Positions 42,180-51,371 of a stretch of 51,371 nt of DNA are shown here, in pieces. Position 1 is the first letter of the stretch, and each line of letters starts with the position of its first letter. The notes beneath the pieces were generated by a model, which saw nothing but the letters and a program-made list of their open reading frames with translations, made no database searches and had not been told where the DNA came from. The position numbers and the translations under genes are program-made. This DNA comes from Pseudovibrio sp. JCM 19062 (GTDB taxonomy: Bacteria > Pseudomonadota > Alphaproteobacteria > Rhizobiales > Stappiaceae), in contig BAXV01000025.1 of the NCBI GenBank assembly GCA_001310715.1, positions 1-51,371 on the forward strand, written 5' to 3'.

Positions 42180-42203
42180 ATAAAGAAATCCTTATGTCTT
42201 TAT
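42180..42203. promoter_or_regulatory. Inverted repeat upstream of ahcY
   Basis: ATAAAGA and TCTTTAT form a perfect 7-bp inverted repeat with a 10-bp spacer, 84 bp before ahcY. SAM-cycle genes in alphaproteobacteria are often controlled by ArsR-type regulators at such sites; identity of the regulator is inference. Confidence 0.4.
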
Positions 42204-42241
42204 TGCTTTCTACTTCTTCAGTGCTGTATAACAGCTCCTAG

Positions 42242-42266
42242 TGAACGCTCGTTCATGAGCGCTCAT
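42242..42266. promoter_or_regulatory. Two abutting palindromes before the ahcY ribosome binding site
   Basis: TGAACG-CT-CGTTCA (42242-42255) and the perfect 12-bp palindrome ATGAGCGCTCAT (42255-42266) share one base and end 10 bp before the GGGAGGGG ribosome binding site. In RNA they could be alternative hairpins; in DNA, operator half-sites. Confidence 0.5.
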
Positions 42267-42286
42267 CATTCACGCGGGAGGGGACC

Positions 42287-43712
42287 ATGAGCCCGGGCAT
42301 TCAGGATGATTTAATGACTGCGTCAAAAGATTACTACGTCAAAGATATCTCACTCGCAGAGTGGGGTCGTACCGAGATTGAAATCGCCGAAACCGAGATG
42401 CCGGGTCTGATGGCGTGCCGCGAGGAGTTTGGTGCTAGCAAGCCTTTGAAAGGCGCCCGCATCGCTGGCTCCTTGCACATGACAATCCAGACAGCTGTCC
42501 TAATCGAAACCCTTGTTGAGCTGGGTGCGGAAGTTCGTTGGGCCTCCTGTAACATCTTCTCCACGCAGGATCAGGCCGCAGCGGCAATCGCAGCAGCTGG
42601 CATTCCGGTGTTCGCCGAAAAAGGCGAAACGCTCGACGAGTACTGGTCCTACGCCGACAAAATCTTCGACTGGGGTGACGGTCAAACCGCAAACCTCATT
42701 CTTGATGATGGTGGTGACGCGACCTGATGATCCTCCTCGGCGCAAAAGCGGAGAAAGACTCGTCTGTCCTCGATAAACCTTCCAACGAAGAAGAAACTGC
42801 TCTTTTCGCAGCAATCAAGCGCCGCCTTGCGAAAGACCCAGCTTCTATTCCAAGGTAAAGGCCAACATTAAGGGCGTCTCCGAAGAGACAACCACCGGTG
42901 TGATGCGCCTCTACGAAATGCAGAAGAAGGGCGATCTGCCATTCCCTGCTATCAACGTGAACGACTCAGTCACCAAGTCCAAGTTCGACAACCGCTATGG
43001 CTGCCGTGAATCACTGGTAGACGGTATCCGACGTGGTACCGACGTGATGATGGCCGGTAAAGTAGCTGTCGTTGCTGGCTACGGTGATGTTGGCAAAGGC
43101 TCAGCGCAGTCTCTGGCCGGGGCCGGTGCCCGTGTGGTCGTGACAGAGATCGACCCGATTTGCGCGCTTCAGGCAGCAATGGATGGCTATGAAGTCAAAA
43201 CCATGGAGCAGGCCATTGGCGAAGGCGATATCTTTGTAACCACCACAGGCAACAAAGACGTCATCACCGCTGATCACATGCGTGCCATGAAAGACATGGC
43301 CATCGTCTGCAACATCGGCCACTTCGACAACGAGATTCAGGTTTCTGCACTGCGGAATTACAAGTGGCGCAATGTGAAGCCTCAGGTCGATCTGATCGAG
43401 TATCCCGATGGCAAACGTCTGATCCTCCTTTCTGAAGGTCGTCTGGTCAACCTAGGCAACGCAACGGGCCACCCATCCTTCGTGATGTCCGCCAGCTTCA
43501 CCAACCAGGTTCTGGCACAGATTGAGCTGCACACCAAAGGCGACAGCTACAAAAACGAAGTCTACGTGCTGCCAAAGCATCTGGATGAAAAGGTTGCCCG
43601 CCTGCATCTTCAGAAGCTGGGTGCAACCCTGTCTGAGCTGACAGACGAACAGGCTGACTATCTTGGCCTCGAAAAGTCCGGTCCGTTCAAGTCCGAACAC
43701 TACAAGTACTGA
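42287..43712 (+). CDS. ahcY: Adenosylhomocysteinase (two frameshifts)
   Basis: NAD-bound enzyme hydrolysing S-adenosylhomocysteine to adenosine and homocysteine, about 475 residues. S-L-H-M-T-I-Q-T-A near 65, the [14 protein letters not shown] catalytic stretch near 225 and the NAD motif G-Y-G-D-V-G-K-G near 265 are diagnostic, with the C-terminal H-Y-K-Y. A C missing near 42723 and a G missing near 42841 break the frame (repaired A-T-L-M-I-L-L-G and K-D-P-G-F-Y-S-K). ATG 42287 follows GGGAGGGG; an in-frame ATG at 42314 is possible. Confidence 0.97.
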
Positions 43713-43726
43713 AGCAGCGCCTTCGC

Positions 43727-43773
43727 AATTCATGTTAACGCTAAGGCACTTAGCGTTAACAACTCTATGAATT
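43727..43773. repeat. Long nested palindrome downstream of ahcY
   Basis: Inner arms GTTAACGCTAAG and CTTAGCGTTAAC are a perfect 12-bp inverted repeat around GCA; outer arms AATTCAT and ATGAATT add seven more pairs after a short asymmetric gap. No T run follows. It may act as a terminator or be an intergenic repeat. Confidence 0.65.
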
Positions 43774-44029
43774 CTACTAGGTCCGGCAAGCACACTTACA
43801 ATATATTGTGGGTGCGCTTGTCTGACTTACTATAAATTGTAGTGGATGATTATTTCGCCCACAGATTTTGTTTACTTTTTGTAAAGATCCTCTTCTTCCG
43901 AATTTTCAATCAGGTTATGTTGATACTCGAATCAGTCGTTAAGTTAGGCAGTTGAGCGACTTATTCGCGGTTCGTGACACCAATGCGGCGTGTGGCACGA
44001 AACCGAGGCGGCGAAGAAAGGGGCACAAC

Positions 44030-46542
44030 ATGCCAGCATTCTGGCATAAACACGCACGCGTGAGCGTGCAGTGGCGTAGAAGGTTTAGGCTCTTCCTGAA
44101 CCTGCTTGGCGTCGCTGTGTTTGCACTTCTGGGTGCCGCTGGTTTCTCTCAGGCTATGGATATTCTACCTGCTCTTTCAGGCAGTTCGGTTGACGCCTTC
44201 AAGGTTGTCTGGGTCGCAGCAACCGCCGGCATTGCCTTGTATGCGGTCGCAGCTTCCGTTGTGCTGGTGCGCATCCGCCGTAATGATGCCTTGTCCATTC
44301 TGCAATTGAGACAGGACCGCGCCGACGCATGGCGCGGATTGACCGTCTCGAAAGCCTGCTGGAAACAGAAGATAGTCTCCTTTTGGTCTGGGATGGCGAC
44401 GCCAAACAGCCCGGTGTTGCCGGACATCTGCCACAAAATTTGGAACTCCCGGGCGGCCTTTCGCAGTTGGTTGAGTTCGAGACATGGTTGGACATGAAAT
44501 CCGCCGAGGCCCTGCGCGCCTTCCTTGGGCATTTGCGCGGCCACGGTGAAGTCTTCCGGTTAACCTTGACAACCACAGAGGGTATCTATCTGGAAGCATC
44601 CGGTCACACCGCAGGCGGTCTGGCAGTCCTGCGCCTGCGTGATTTGACCGGAGACCGCCAGCTCAGCGCACGCCTTGCTGAGCAAAACAAGGAGCTGCGT
44701 GAGCAGATCTCCTCGCTTCATAGCCTGTTGGACGCTCTGCCGGGGCCTGCGTGGCAGCGCGACAATCACGGCCAGCTTGTTTGGGTCAACTCCGCTTATG
44801 TGGATGCTGTCGAGGCCGAAAGCACCCGCACTGTGGTTGATGAGCAGATCGAGCTGCTTGAAGCCAAAGGACGCAACAAGCTCAACATGATGCGCCAGAC
44901 CGATGGGGTCTACCATTCGCCAATGCCGGTTGTGGCAGCAGGCGAGCGGCGCGTCTTTGAGCTTACAGACGTGAATTCTGAGCACGGCAACGCAGGCCTT
45001 GCTCAGGACATTTCCGAGCTTGAACGTGTACAGGGACAGCTCCGCCGCACACTTGAGTCCCATACCCGTACACTCGATCAGCTTCAGACACCTGTGGCCG
45101 TGTTTGGTGCTGATCACCATCTCCAGTTCTACAATGCAGCCTATCGGTCCCTTTGGGACATCGATCAGAGCTTCCTGGAGACCAAGCCGGAAGAAGGCGA
45201 GCTGCTCGATGCCCTTCGCGCAGCTCGCAAACTGCCGGAACAGGCCGACTACCGTGGTTGGAAGGCCAAACATCTGGAATGCTATCAGGCCTTGGATGCA
45301 CAGGCATTCTGGTGCATTTGCCTGATGGCCGGACCCTGCGCGTCATCGCCAGCCCACATCCGCAAGGCGGCGTGACGTACTTCTACGAGAACGTCACCGA
45401 GCAGCTGGATCTGGAAAGCCGCTTCAACGCTCTCACCCGTGTGCAGCGCGAAACGCTGGATCACCTGACCGAAGCCGTTGCAGTGTTCGGCTCCAATGGA
45501 CGTATGCGCCTGTCCAACCCAGCGTTTGCTGAAATCTGGGGCCTCTCTCAAGAGTTGCTTGAGAGCGATCCTCACATCAATGAGCTGCTCGACAGCTGCA
45601 AAGAGCTGTTGGGCAAATCGGAGCGCTGGCAGGAACTTGCACGCGGTGTGACTGGCCTTTCTGACAATCGGACCAGCATCACAGGCGTATGGAGCGTGTT
45701 GATGGCTCCGTTATCGACTACGTGACCGTACCGCTTCCCGATGGCGGAACACTGCTGACCTTCGTGAACGTGACAGACACAGTCAACGTAGAGCGCGCCC
45801 TTCAGGCAACCAATGATGCGCTTCAGGAAGCCGACCAACTCAAAAACGCCTTCATCCAGCATGTCTCCTACGAGCTGCGCTCGCCGCTGACCACCATCAT
45901 CGGCTTCGCACAGCTGCTGGGTGATGCCAAGTTCGGCGACCTGTCTCCAAAACAGGCTGAATACACCGACTACATCCTGTCCTCCTCTTCTGCACTGCTG
46001 CACATCATCAACGATATCCTTGATTTGGCGACTGTGGACGCCGGTATCATGGAGCTGGAGATCTCTGAGGTAGATGTTGCGCAGACCGTATCTGAAGCCG
46101 TGGAAGGCCTGAAAGACCGTCTGGTCGAGTCCGACATCACCCTGCGCACGCACATGCCGGATAATATCGGCTCCTTGAAAGCCGATGAGCGCCGTCTGCG
46201 TCAGGTTCTCTTCAACCTGCTGTCCAACGCCATTAGCTACTCTGACAAGGGCGGCTTGGTAGATATCAGCTGCCAGCGCGACGAAAACCAAATCCGCTTC
46301 CGCATCAAGGATCATGGGGCGGGCATCCCTCAGGAAATGCTGGATCAGGTCTTCTCTCGCTTCGTAGGACGTGGAGCAGGGGGTAATCGAAAGGGCGTCG
46401 GCCTTGGCCTGTCGATTGTAAAGAGCTTTGTCGAGCTTCATGGCGGCAGAGTTGAAATCTCCTCCATTGAGGGGCAGGGCACCACGTAGATTGCACATTC
46501 CCGCTTGAGCCGCGTATTCATTCACTGGAAGCGGCAGAATAA
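44030..46542 (+). CDS. divL: Cell-cycle tyrosine pseudokinase DivL (four frameshifts)
   Basis: PAS-rich sensor-kinase-like protein of about 838 residues. One N-terminal membrane region (L-G-V-A-V-F-A-L-L-G-A-A-G-F, then a second helix near 60) precedes several PAS-like domains and a kinase core. The box where kinases carry His reads Q-H-V-S-Y-E-L-R-S-P-L-T, with Tyr near 612 in its place, the hallmark of DivL. ATPase motifs N-L-L-S-N-A-I, D-H-G-A-G-I and G-L-G-L-S-I remain. In Caulobacter DivL relays DivK status to CckA. Shifts lie near 44335, 45312, 45683 and 46487; the last restores a C-terminus ending at 46542. Located between ahcY and tsaE as in relatives. Confidence 0.93.
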
Positions 46543-46774
46543 CTCCTCCCTATAGTTTTCAGAAAGATAAAGGCCGCTGGGGCTTGAGTTCCCCGGCTGG
46601 TTTTGGCAAGTGCTTAAGCTTGAAGTATTCTGGGCGCGGCGTGCGCCCTGTTGGGTTTAGTATGTATCTTCAAAAAGGAACTCCCTTTTTAGCACTGAGG
46701 ATACTGGTGGAAATAAAAGGTTAGAGCAGTTTGCGTGACCGTGAATAAACGCAGCAGCTCTTTAGGCGAACTGT

Positions 46775-48260
46775 ATGAAGGTATTCCTCGAAGATCAGAG
46801 AGCAACAGAGCTTTTTGCTGCGGACTTGGCTGAGCTGCTGACTGAAGGCGACGTACTGGCTCTCTCCGGAGATCTGGGCACAGGCAAGTCCACCTTGAGC
46901 AGGGCCCTGCTGCGCCATCTGGCGGCCAACCCGCATTTGGAGGTGCCAAGCCCAACCTTCACACTGGTTCAAACCTATGACCTGCCCAGACTGCCCGTGG
47001 CCCATCTTGACCTCTACCGTATCGAGGAGCCCGAAGAGCTGGAGGAGCTTGGGCTCGACGAGTATCTGGAGACCGGCGTTGCGCTGATCGAATGGCCCGA
47101 GATGGGTGACCCATCCTATTGGCCCGAAGCGTTGGACCTGAAGCTGACAGAAGGCACCGAGCCGGACACCCGCGAAATCATCCTCACCGCCAACTCCAAA
47201 AGCTGGAAAAACCGCCTTCACCGCCTCGCCGCGCGCCGTGCGCTGCTGCAAAAGGCAGGCTGGATGGATGCCGAGCGTGAGCATGTGCAGGGCGATGCCT
47301 CCATGCGTACCTATTTTCGCCTTCACAAAAACGGTGAGACAGTCGTCTTTATGGATAGTCCGCCAGCTGGACCAGAGCCGCTGTTGCCCTCCGGCAAGAC
47401 TTATGCAGAAACCGTCCACCGTGCCAAGGATGTGACGGCCTTCTTTGCCATCGGCAATGCCTTGGCTGAGCATGGATTTCGCGTCCCCAAACGCCTCGCC
47501 GCTGATCCGGACAACGGTCTGGCGCTTCTGGAAGATTTCGGAGACCAGATCATCACCGAAAACGGTGAGGCCGTGAAAGAGCGCTATGAGTTGGCCATTG
47601 ACGAAATCGCCCGGCTCCATCGTTGCGAATGGAAGACAGAACTGCAAGCTGATGGAAAAACACACCAGTTGAAGCCGTGTGATTTTGAGGTCCTGATCAC
47701 CGAAGCCGAGCTCTACCTTCAGTGGTACCTGCCGCATGCCACTGGTAAACCGGTAACCGAGCAGCAACATCAGGACTATGTTGAAGCGTGGAAGGAGCTT
47801 CTGGATCCGGTCCTCCAGAGCAAGCCAACGCTGCTTCTTAGGGATTACCACAGCCCGAATATCATGTGGTTGCCAGAAGAGTCCGGGCTCAATAAGCTGG
47901 GTTTGATTGACTACCAAGATGCCATGATGGGACCAGCGGCCTATGACGTTGCCTCGCTCATCTATGACGCACGTTGATATGCCGGAGGACCTGCAAGAGC
48001 ACTTGCTGCATCGCTACTGCAATCTGGCAAGAAAGTATCAACCCGTCTTTGATGAAATGGCATTTCGGAAGTTCGTTGCTGTATTGGCGTTGCAACGCAA
48101 TGCCAAGATTCTTGGGGCGTTTGTTCGTCTTGATAAACAGCTCGGAAAACCCAAATATATGAATATGCTTCCCCGCATCCGCAGTTACGTGCGGCAATGT
48201 TTTGCCCAATTAGGAGGTAAAACTCAAACCCATGTTCAATGTAATACTCCTGTCAAATAA
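46775..48260 (+). CDS. tsaE: TsaE-AmgK fusion: tRNA t6A ATPase joined to a sugar kinase (one frameshift)
   Basis: Two-domain protein of about 495 residues. Residues 1-150 are TsaE, with Walker A G-D-L-G-T-G-K-S-T (32-40), S-P-T-F-T-L near 60 and L-I-E-W-P-E near 107; it assists N6-threonylcarbamoyladenosine formation on tRNA. From about 165 a phosphotransferase domain resembles AmgK, the N-acetylmuramate/GlcNAc anomeric kinase, with G-D-A-S-M-R-T-Y-F-R, L-L-L-R-D-Y-H-S-P-N and I-D-Y-Q-D-A. The next gene is murU, AmgK's pathway partner, which supports the assignment. A shift near 47975 joins Y-D-A-R to V-D-M-P-E-D-L. Confidence 0.9.
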
Positions 48261-48314
48261 GGCGGGGTAAAAGGACTCCTGATTACAAGAGAACAAACCA
48301 ACAGAGATCATTCG

Positions 48315-49049
48315 ATGCCTAAACAAATCTCCTTCCATCCAAAAGCGGCAATGGTTTTGTCTGCTGGGATGGGCAAACGTATGCGGCCCCTCACAGCGAC
48401 GACACCAAAGCCTCTCATCGAGGTGGATGGCAAGTCGATGCTCGCGCGTGCAGCATCTCGTTTGAAGGAGGCAGGCCTCGAGACATGCGTGGTCAACGTG
48501 CACTACCTTGCCGACCTTGTAGAAAGCCACGCCCGCAAGTTTGAAGGCCTGAATGTAAAAATCTCCGACGAACGCGCACAGCTGCTGGACACCGGCGGCG
48601 GTATCAAAAAAAGCACTGCCAATGCTTGGCGAAGACCCGTTCATCCTGAAAAACTCCGACAGCTTCTGGCTGGAAGGAGTCAAGCCAAATCTGGACCTGT
48701 TGGTCGAGAGCTGGGATGACGACAACATGGACATGCTGATGTTGCTCGCCCCAACCGTGAATGCAGTTGGTTACGACGGCAAAGGTGACTTCCTGATGGA
48801 CAATGACGGAAGGCTGGAACGCCGCGACGAGCGGTCTGTGGCACCTTTCATCTACTCCGGCACAGCATGATCCATCCGCGCTTGTTCAAGGATACCCCGG
48901 ACGGCCCGTTCTCCCTCAACCTGCTGTTCGACAAAGCAATCGAGAACGGACGCCTCTTTGGCGTGGAAGGCGATGGCCTGTGGCTCCACGTTGGAACCCC
49001 CCAAGGCCTCCACGACGCCGAACGCGCCATCGCCAACAGCGCAAGCTGA
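48315..49049 (+). CDS. murU: N-acetylmuramate-1-phosphate uridylyltransferase MurU (two frameshifts)
   Basis: Sugar-1-phosphate nucleotidyltransferase of about 245 residues. The pyrophosphorylase loop A-G-M-G-K-R-M-R-P-L-T near 17, T-P-K-P-L-I, L-D-T-G-G-G-I-K near 95 and N-S-D-S-F-W near 113 fit MurU. Together with the AmgK domain just upstream it would rebuild UDP-MurNAc from recycled MurNAc, bypassing de novo synthesis. An extra A near 48610 (repaired G-I-K-K-A-L-P-M-L-G-E-D) and a lost base near 48864 break the frame. Starts 55 bp after the fusion gene. Confidence 0.9.
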
Positions 49050-49064
49050 ACTCGATACAGGACT

Positions 49065-49084
49065 GGCCCGCAAACAAGCGGGCC
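49065..49084 (+). terminator. Hairpin after murU
   Basis: GGCCCGC and GCGGGCC form a perfect 7-bp stem with an AAACAA loop 16 bp after the murU stop. No T run follows. Confidence 0.5.
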
Positions 49085-49690
49085 ACCTCAGCTCAATTCC
49101 TCCAAGACGAAAACACCAACAGCACCACATGGCATCCCATGCAGTGTTGAACCAGAGTTCCCGAAGGTCGGGATGAGCAAGGCGGCAGGCAACACCTGCG
49201 CTATTTATTGGTAATGAGTCTTCAGCATTGGCTACACGCCTTGCCCGGGCTTTCTTTTAATGAACAACATCGCCTCTTTTGCCTATAAGGCACGATAGCC
49301 GGTTTCCCGGAAAGAAAGTGGCTTATCCAGTCAGGTTTCCCTGACCAGAAAGTTCCCCCGTCTTTGACAGATACCTTTGCAAAAGCAGGTTCCCCTGCCG
49401 GTACATTTGCACCTGTCACCGCGTGATACCCTATAGTCCTGGGCCCTTCCCCTCAAACCATGCGGTCACGTTTGAAGTTCGGTTCACCGGACCACTGAAA
49501 GGTGCGTTACGTCTTCCAGAAGCCCCACCCAACCTACGACAAACTGACGGTCGCTCCGCCAGCAGCCCGTTACGTAGGCATATGAAAAGAATAGGTGCAC
49601 TGCGGCCTGGGGGAATAAGTTTTTCTGCCCCATTCGGCGCCCTCCCGGTTCGCGACTCAGTTTACTGCCAAACAAGCAGTGCCTGCACGA
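49085..49690. other. 606-bp intergenic region without a recognised gene; contains a cluster of short hairpins
   Basis: No frame shows a family motif, signal peptide or well-spaced start, and repairing single-base shifts did not reveal a protein I recognise. Between 49299 and 49398 lie three short perfect hairpins with similar loops: CCGG-TTTC-CCGG (49299), TCAGG-TTTC-CCTGA (49331) and GCAGG-TTCC-CCTGC (49385). A minus-strand frame (49222-49419) repeats short G-K-P/G-E-P segments at these hairpins, so a degenerate coding origin cannot be excluded. Confidence 0.45.
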
Positions 49691-50068
49691 TTACGCAGGC
49701 ACCATCAGGTTCTGGGCCAACATCAATGCGTTGCCGTCTGGGTCATAGAGCGTTGCCAGACTGACCATGCCTTCAATGGTTTCCGTTGGTCCGTCAAACT
49801 TAACGCCAGCGGTTTCCAGAGCTTCACGCGCACTGTTGATATCGGAGACGCCAAAGACCGGTACGGAGTTGCCCGGCTTCGGCTCTGCTTGCTCGCCCAA
49901 TCCCAGCGTAACCCCAGCTGTCTTCGTCTGCATCTCACTCCAGCCGGCCTCATCGATATGGTGGAGCAGCTCGAAACCAAGCATTGAGCTGTACCACTCC
50001 AGCTGGCGTGCCGGTCGCGAACTGAAAGAGCGATGGTGATGGTATTTTCCAAAGAAACTAAGTGACAT
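49691..50068 (-). CDS. VOC/glyoxalase family protein
   Basis: Intact 125-residue protein. H-H-H-R-S-F-S-S-R-P-A-R-Q-L-E-W-Y at the start and L-Y-D-P-D-G-N-A-L-M-L-A-Q-N-L near the end are the paired beta-alpha-beta units of the vicinal oxygen chelate fold (glyoxalase/bleomycin-resistance/dioxygenase). ATG 50068 is chosen because the VOC fold begins at once; an upstream extension is hydrophobic and atypical. Divergent from the HxlR-like regulator 40 bp away, which probably controls it. Substrate unknown. Confidence 0.87.
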   Translation of the reverse strand: MSLSFFGKYHHHRSFSSRPARQLEWYSSMLGFELLHHIDEAGWSEMQTKTAGVTLGLGEQAEPKPGNSVPVFGVSDINSAREALETAGVKFDGPTETIEGMVSLATLYDPDGNALMLAQNLMVPA

Positions 50069-50108
50069 AAAACTTCCCCCAAATAAAAAAATGAAGTAAC
50101 TATACTTT

Positions 50109-50644
50109 ATGGACATTGTAGCACTTGTCAAGCTCACTTCTCGGGCTTGGTCTTTAAACATTCTGGCTCTCCTGCATTCGGGCGTTCCCGGCAGGCAGGC
50201 TCAGCTTCTGGCAGCATCAGGTGCAAGCCGCACGTCGTTTGCGGCAAGTCTGGAGCATCTCATAGCCCTCAAACTTCTTGAGAAAAACCCAGGCCATGGT
50301 CATCCATTGCGCCAGAGTTCCGCTTGACTCCAACCGGCATCGAAGCCGCTGAAATTGCCAGCAGGATCGTGACTGCCGTCCCCGATGAAAAAGAATTCTC
50401 CCTGCTGCGCAAAAGTTGGACCGTCCCAATCCTCGCCCTTACCGCAACGCCTCAACGCTTCTCGGTCATCAGATCAGACTTGACGACCATCACCGACCGC
50501 GCACTATCTGCGTCTCTGTATAAGTTGGAAGAGCAAGAGTGGATCAGGCGAGACATCAACACCTCCGAGCGTGTCCCATTCCCCACCTACTGCGCTGCAA
50601 ATACGGGCATCCAAATCAACCGCGCAATTGTTCTACGAGCATGA
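50109..50644 (+). CDS. HxlR-type winged-helix regulator with two similar halves (one frameshift)
   Basis: About 178 residues. The first half (S-R-A-W-S-L-N-I-L-A-L-L, then G-A-S-R-T-S-F-A-A-S-L-E-H-L-I-A-L-K-L-L-E) and the second half (K-S-W-T-V-P-I-L-A-L, then I-T-D-R-A-L-S-A-S-L-Y-K-L-E-E-Q-E-W-I-R-R) each resemble the HxlR/MarR winged-helix unit, so the protein looks like an internal duplication. A C missing near 50318 splits it (repaired P-L-R-P-E-F-R-L-T-P-T-G). ATG 50109; the gene faces away from the VOC gene and probably regulates it. Confidence 0.72.
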
Positions 50645-50787
50645 GGAAACCGGCCCGCGTTGTTCAGCGGTGAAGGTCAATCTCCAATCACGCGGGGAAA
50701 TAAAAAACGCACCGCGCTTTTTACTGTGTGATCCTTTGAAAACTGAACTAAAAAGGAGCATTCGGTTCTTTTCAGGAGGCTCCGCTG

Positions 50788-51371
50788 GTGGCCACCCCAA
50801 ATATTTTCAGTGTTTCTCCATCCATGCCATTTCTGCAGGCAACTGTGGAAGCTTTGCTCTGCGGCCAGCTGATCCCCGGTTTTCAGGCGGATGACGACCC
50901 GCTGGCGCTGGCGGATGTCACCATTTACGTGCCAACCCGCCGTGCGGCCAGAACCCTGCCGGATGTCCTTCGCCAAGCGCTGGCTCCAAAGCCGCCTTGC
51001 TGCCGAAAATCCTGCCACTGGGCGACGTGGACGAGGAGGAGCATATCCTGAAAGGCCATGGCGATGGAGAGGCGTTGGCCCCTGCCATGTCCACTATGGA
51101 ACGCAAGCTGGCGATGACCCGCCTTGTCTGGGCATGGAAAGGCCAGCTCCGCCGCCAAATCCTTCAGCTCAAAGAAGATGACCCCGCGCGTGTACCAGCC
51201 TCCTCCGCAGATGCCGCATGGCTGGCTGGCAACCTGCTCACACTCATGGACGAGGTGCAGACGGAAGAAGCCAGCTGGTCCGAGCTGGGTAGCCTCGTTC
51301 CTGAAGACCACGCCGAATACTGGAAGATTACGCTTGAGTTCCTGAAAATCGTCACCGACCTCTGGCCCGAG
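50788..51371 (+). CDS. addB: Double-strand break repair protein AddB, N-terminal part (one frameshift, cut by window end)
   Basis: Start of the AddB subunit of the AddAB helicase-nuclease, which processes double-strand breaks for RecA loading; only about 195 of roughly 1000 residues are in view. I-Y-V-P-T-R-R-A-A-R-T-L near 50 and I-L-P-L-G-D-V-D-E-E near 78 are typical of alphaproteobacterial AddB. GTG 50788 has AGGAGG nine bases upstream. A base missing near 50985 breaks the frame (repaired A-P-K-A-A-L-L-P-K-I-L-P-L-G). Its position after tsaE-murU is the usual one, here interrupted by the VOC/HxlR pair. Confidence 0.88.

Overview
The window is chromosomal DNA of an alphaproteobacterium of the Hyphomicrobiales (Rhizobiales), most likely a marine Stappiaceae member such as Pseudovibrio or a close relative. 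This is inferred from gene order and protein style, not from a search. Supporting marks are the block mdh-sucCD-sucA-sucB-lpdA, the atpHAGDC operon without atpI/B/E/F, the chain pckA / chvI-chvG-hprK-EIIA(Man)-HPr-ahcY-divL, an Omp19-type lipoprotein, and the tsaE-amgK fusion followed by murU and addB.

A quality problem dominates the window. About 30 of the roughly 44 protein genes contain at least one single-base frameshift, over 50 in total. Nearly all are one base lost from, or added to, a short homopolymer, and they hit essential genes (atpD, sucB, lpdA, priA, ahcY, mdh) as often as dispensable ones. I read them as uncorrected sequencing errors, not pseudogenes. Each affected gene is annotated over its full repaired span with the approximate shift positions.

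Layout. 1-4.4 kb: accessory genes (TetR regulator with an AhpD-like gene, a nucleotidyltransferase-like protein lacking its catalytic motif, a MAPEG membrane protein, an ArsC/LMW-phosphatase-like protein lacking its catalytic Arg, an Omp19-type inhibitor lipoprotein). 4.5-15.4 kb: zapE and the TCA-cycle block, with strong intercistronic hairpins and a terminator after lpdA. 15.4-18.6 kb, minus strand: a secreted hypothetical protein, TPP-riboswitch-controlled thiM-thiE, and xerC. 18.6-23.5 kb: an accessory patch with a phospholipase-D-like protein next to a secreted EndA-type nuclease, a transglutaminase-like protein, a P-loop kinase-like protein, a DUF523 protein and a DoxX protein. 23.6-31.8 kb: fructose-6-phosphate aldolase-type transaldolase, primosomal helicase priA and the ATP synthase F1 operon. 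31.8-32.8 kb: a possible structured RNA between two nearly identical terminator hairpins, a small GcrA-C-terminus-like protein and palindromic repeats. 32.8-35.5 kb: molybdenum-enzyme accessory genes (XdhC and a molybdopterin-binding/nucleotidyltransferase fusion). 35.7-43.7 kb: pckA, the ChvI/ChvG two-component system, the regulatory PTS (HprK, EIIA-Man, HPr), a NUDIX hydrolase and ahcY. 44-51.4 kb: the cell-cycle pseudokinase divL, a TsaE/AmgK fusion with murU (cell-wall recycling), a VOC-protein/HxlR-type regulator pair, and the start of addB.

Central carbon metabolism (TCA, gluconeogenesis by PckA, ATP synthase) sits beside the systems expected to control it (ChvGI, PTS-Ntr/HPr kinase) and beside cell-cycle and envelope genes. 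No CRISPR array, rRNA, tRNA, transposase or prophage was recognised.
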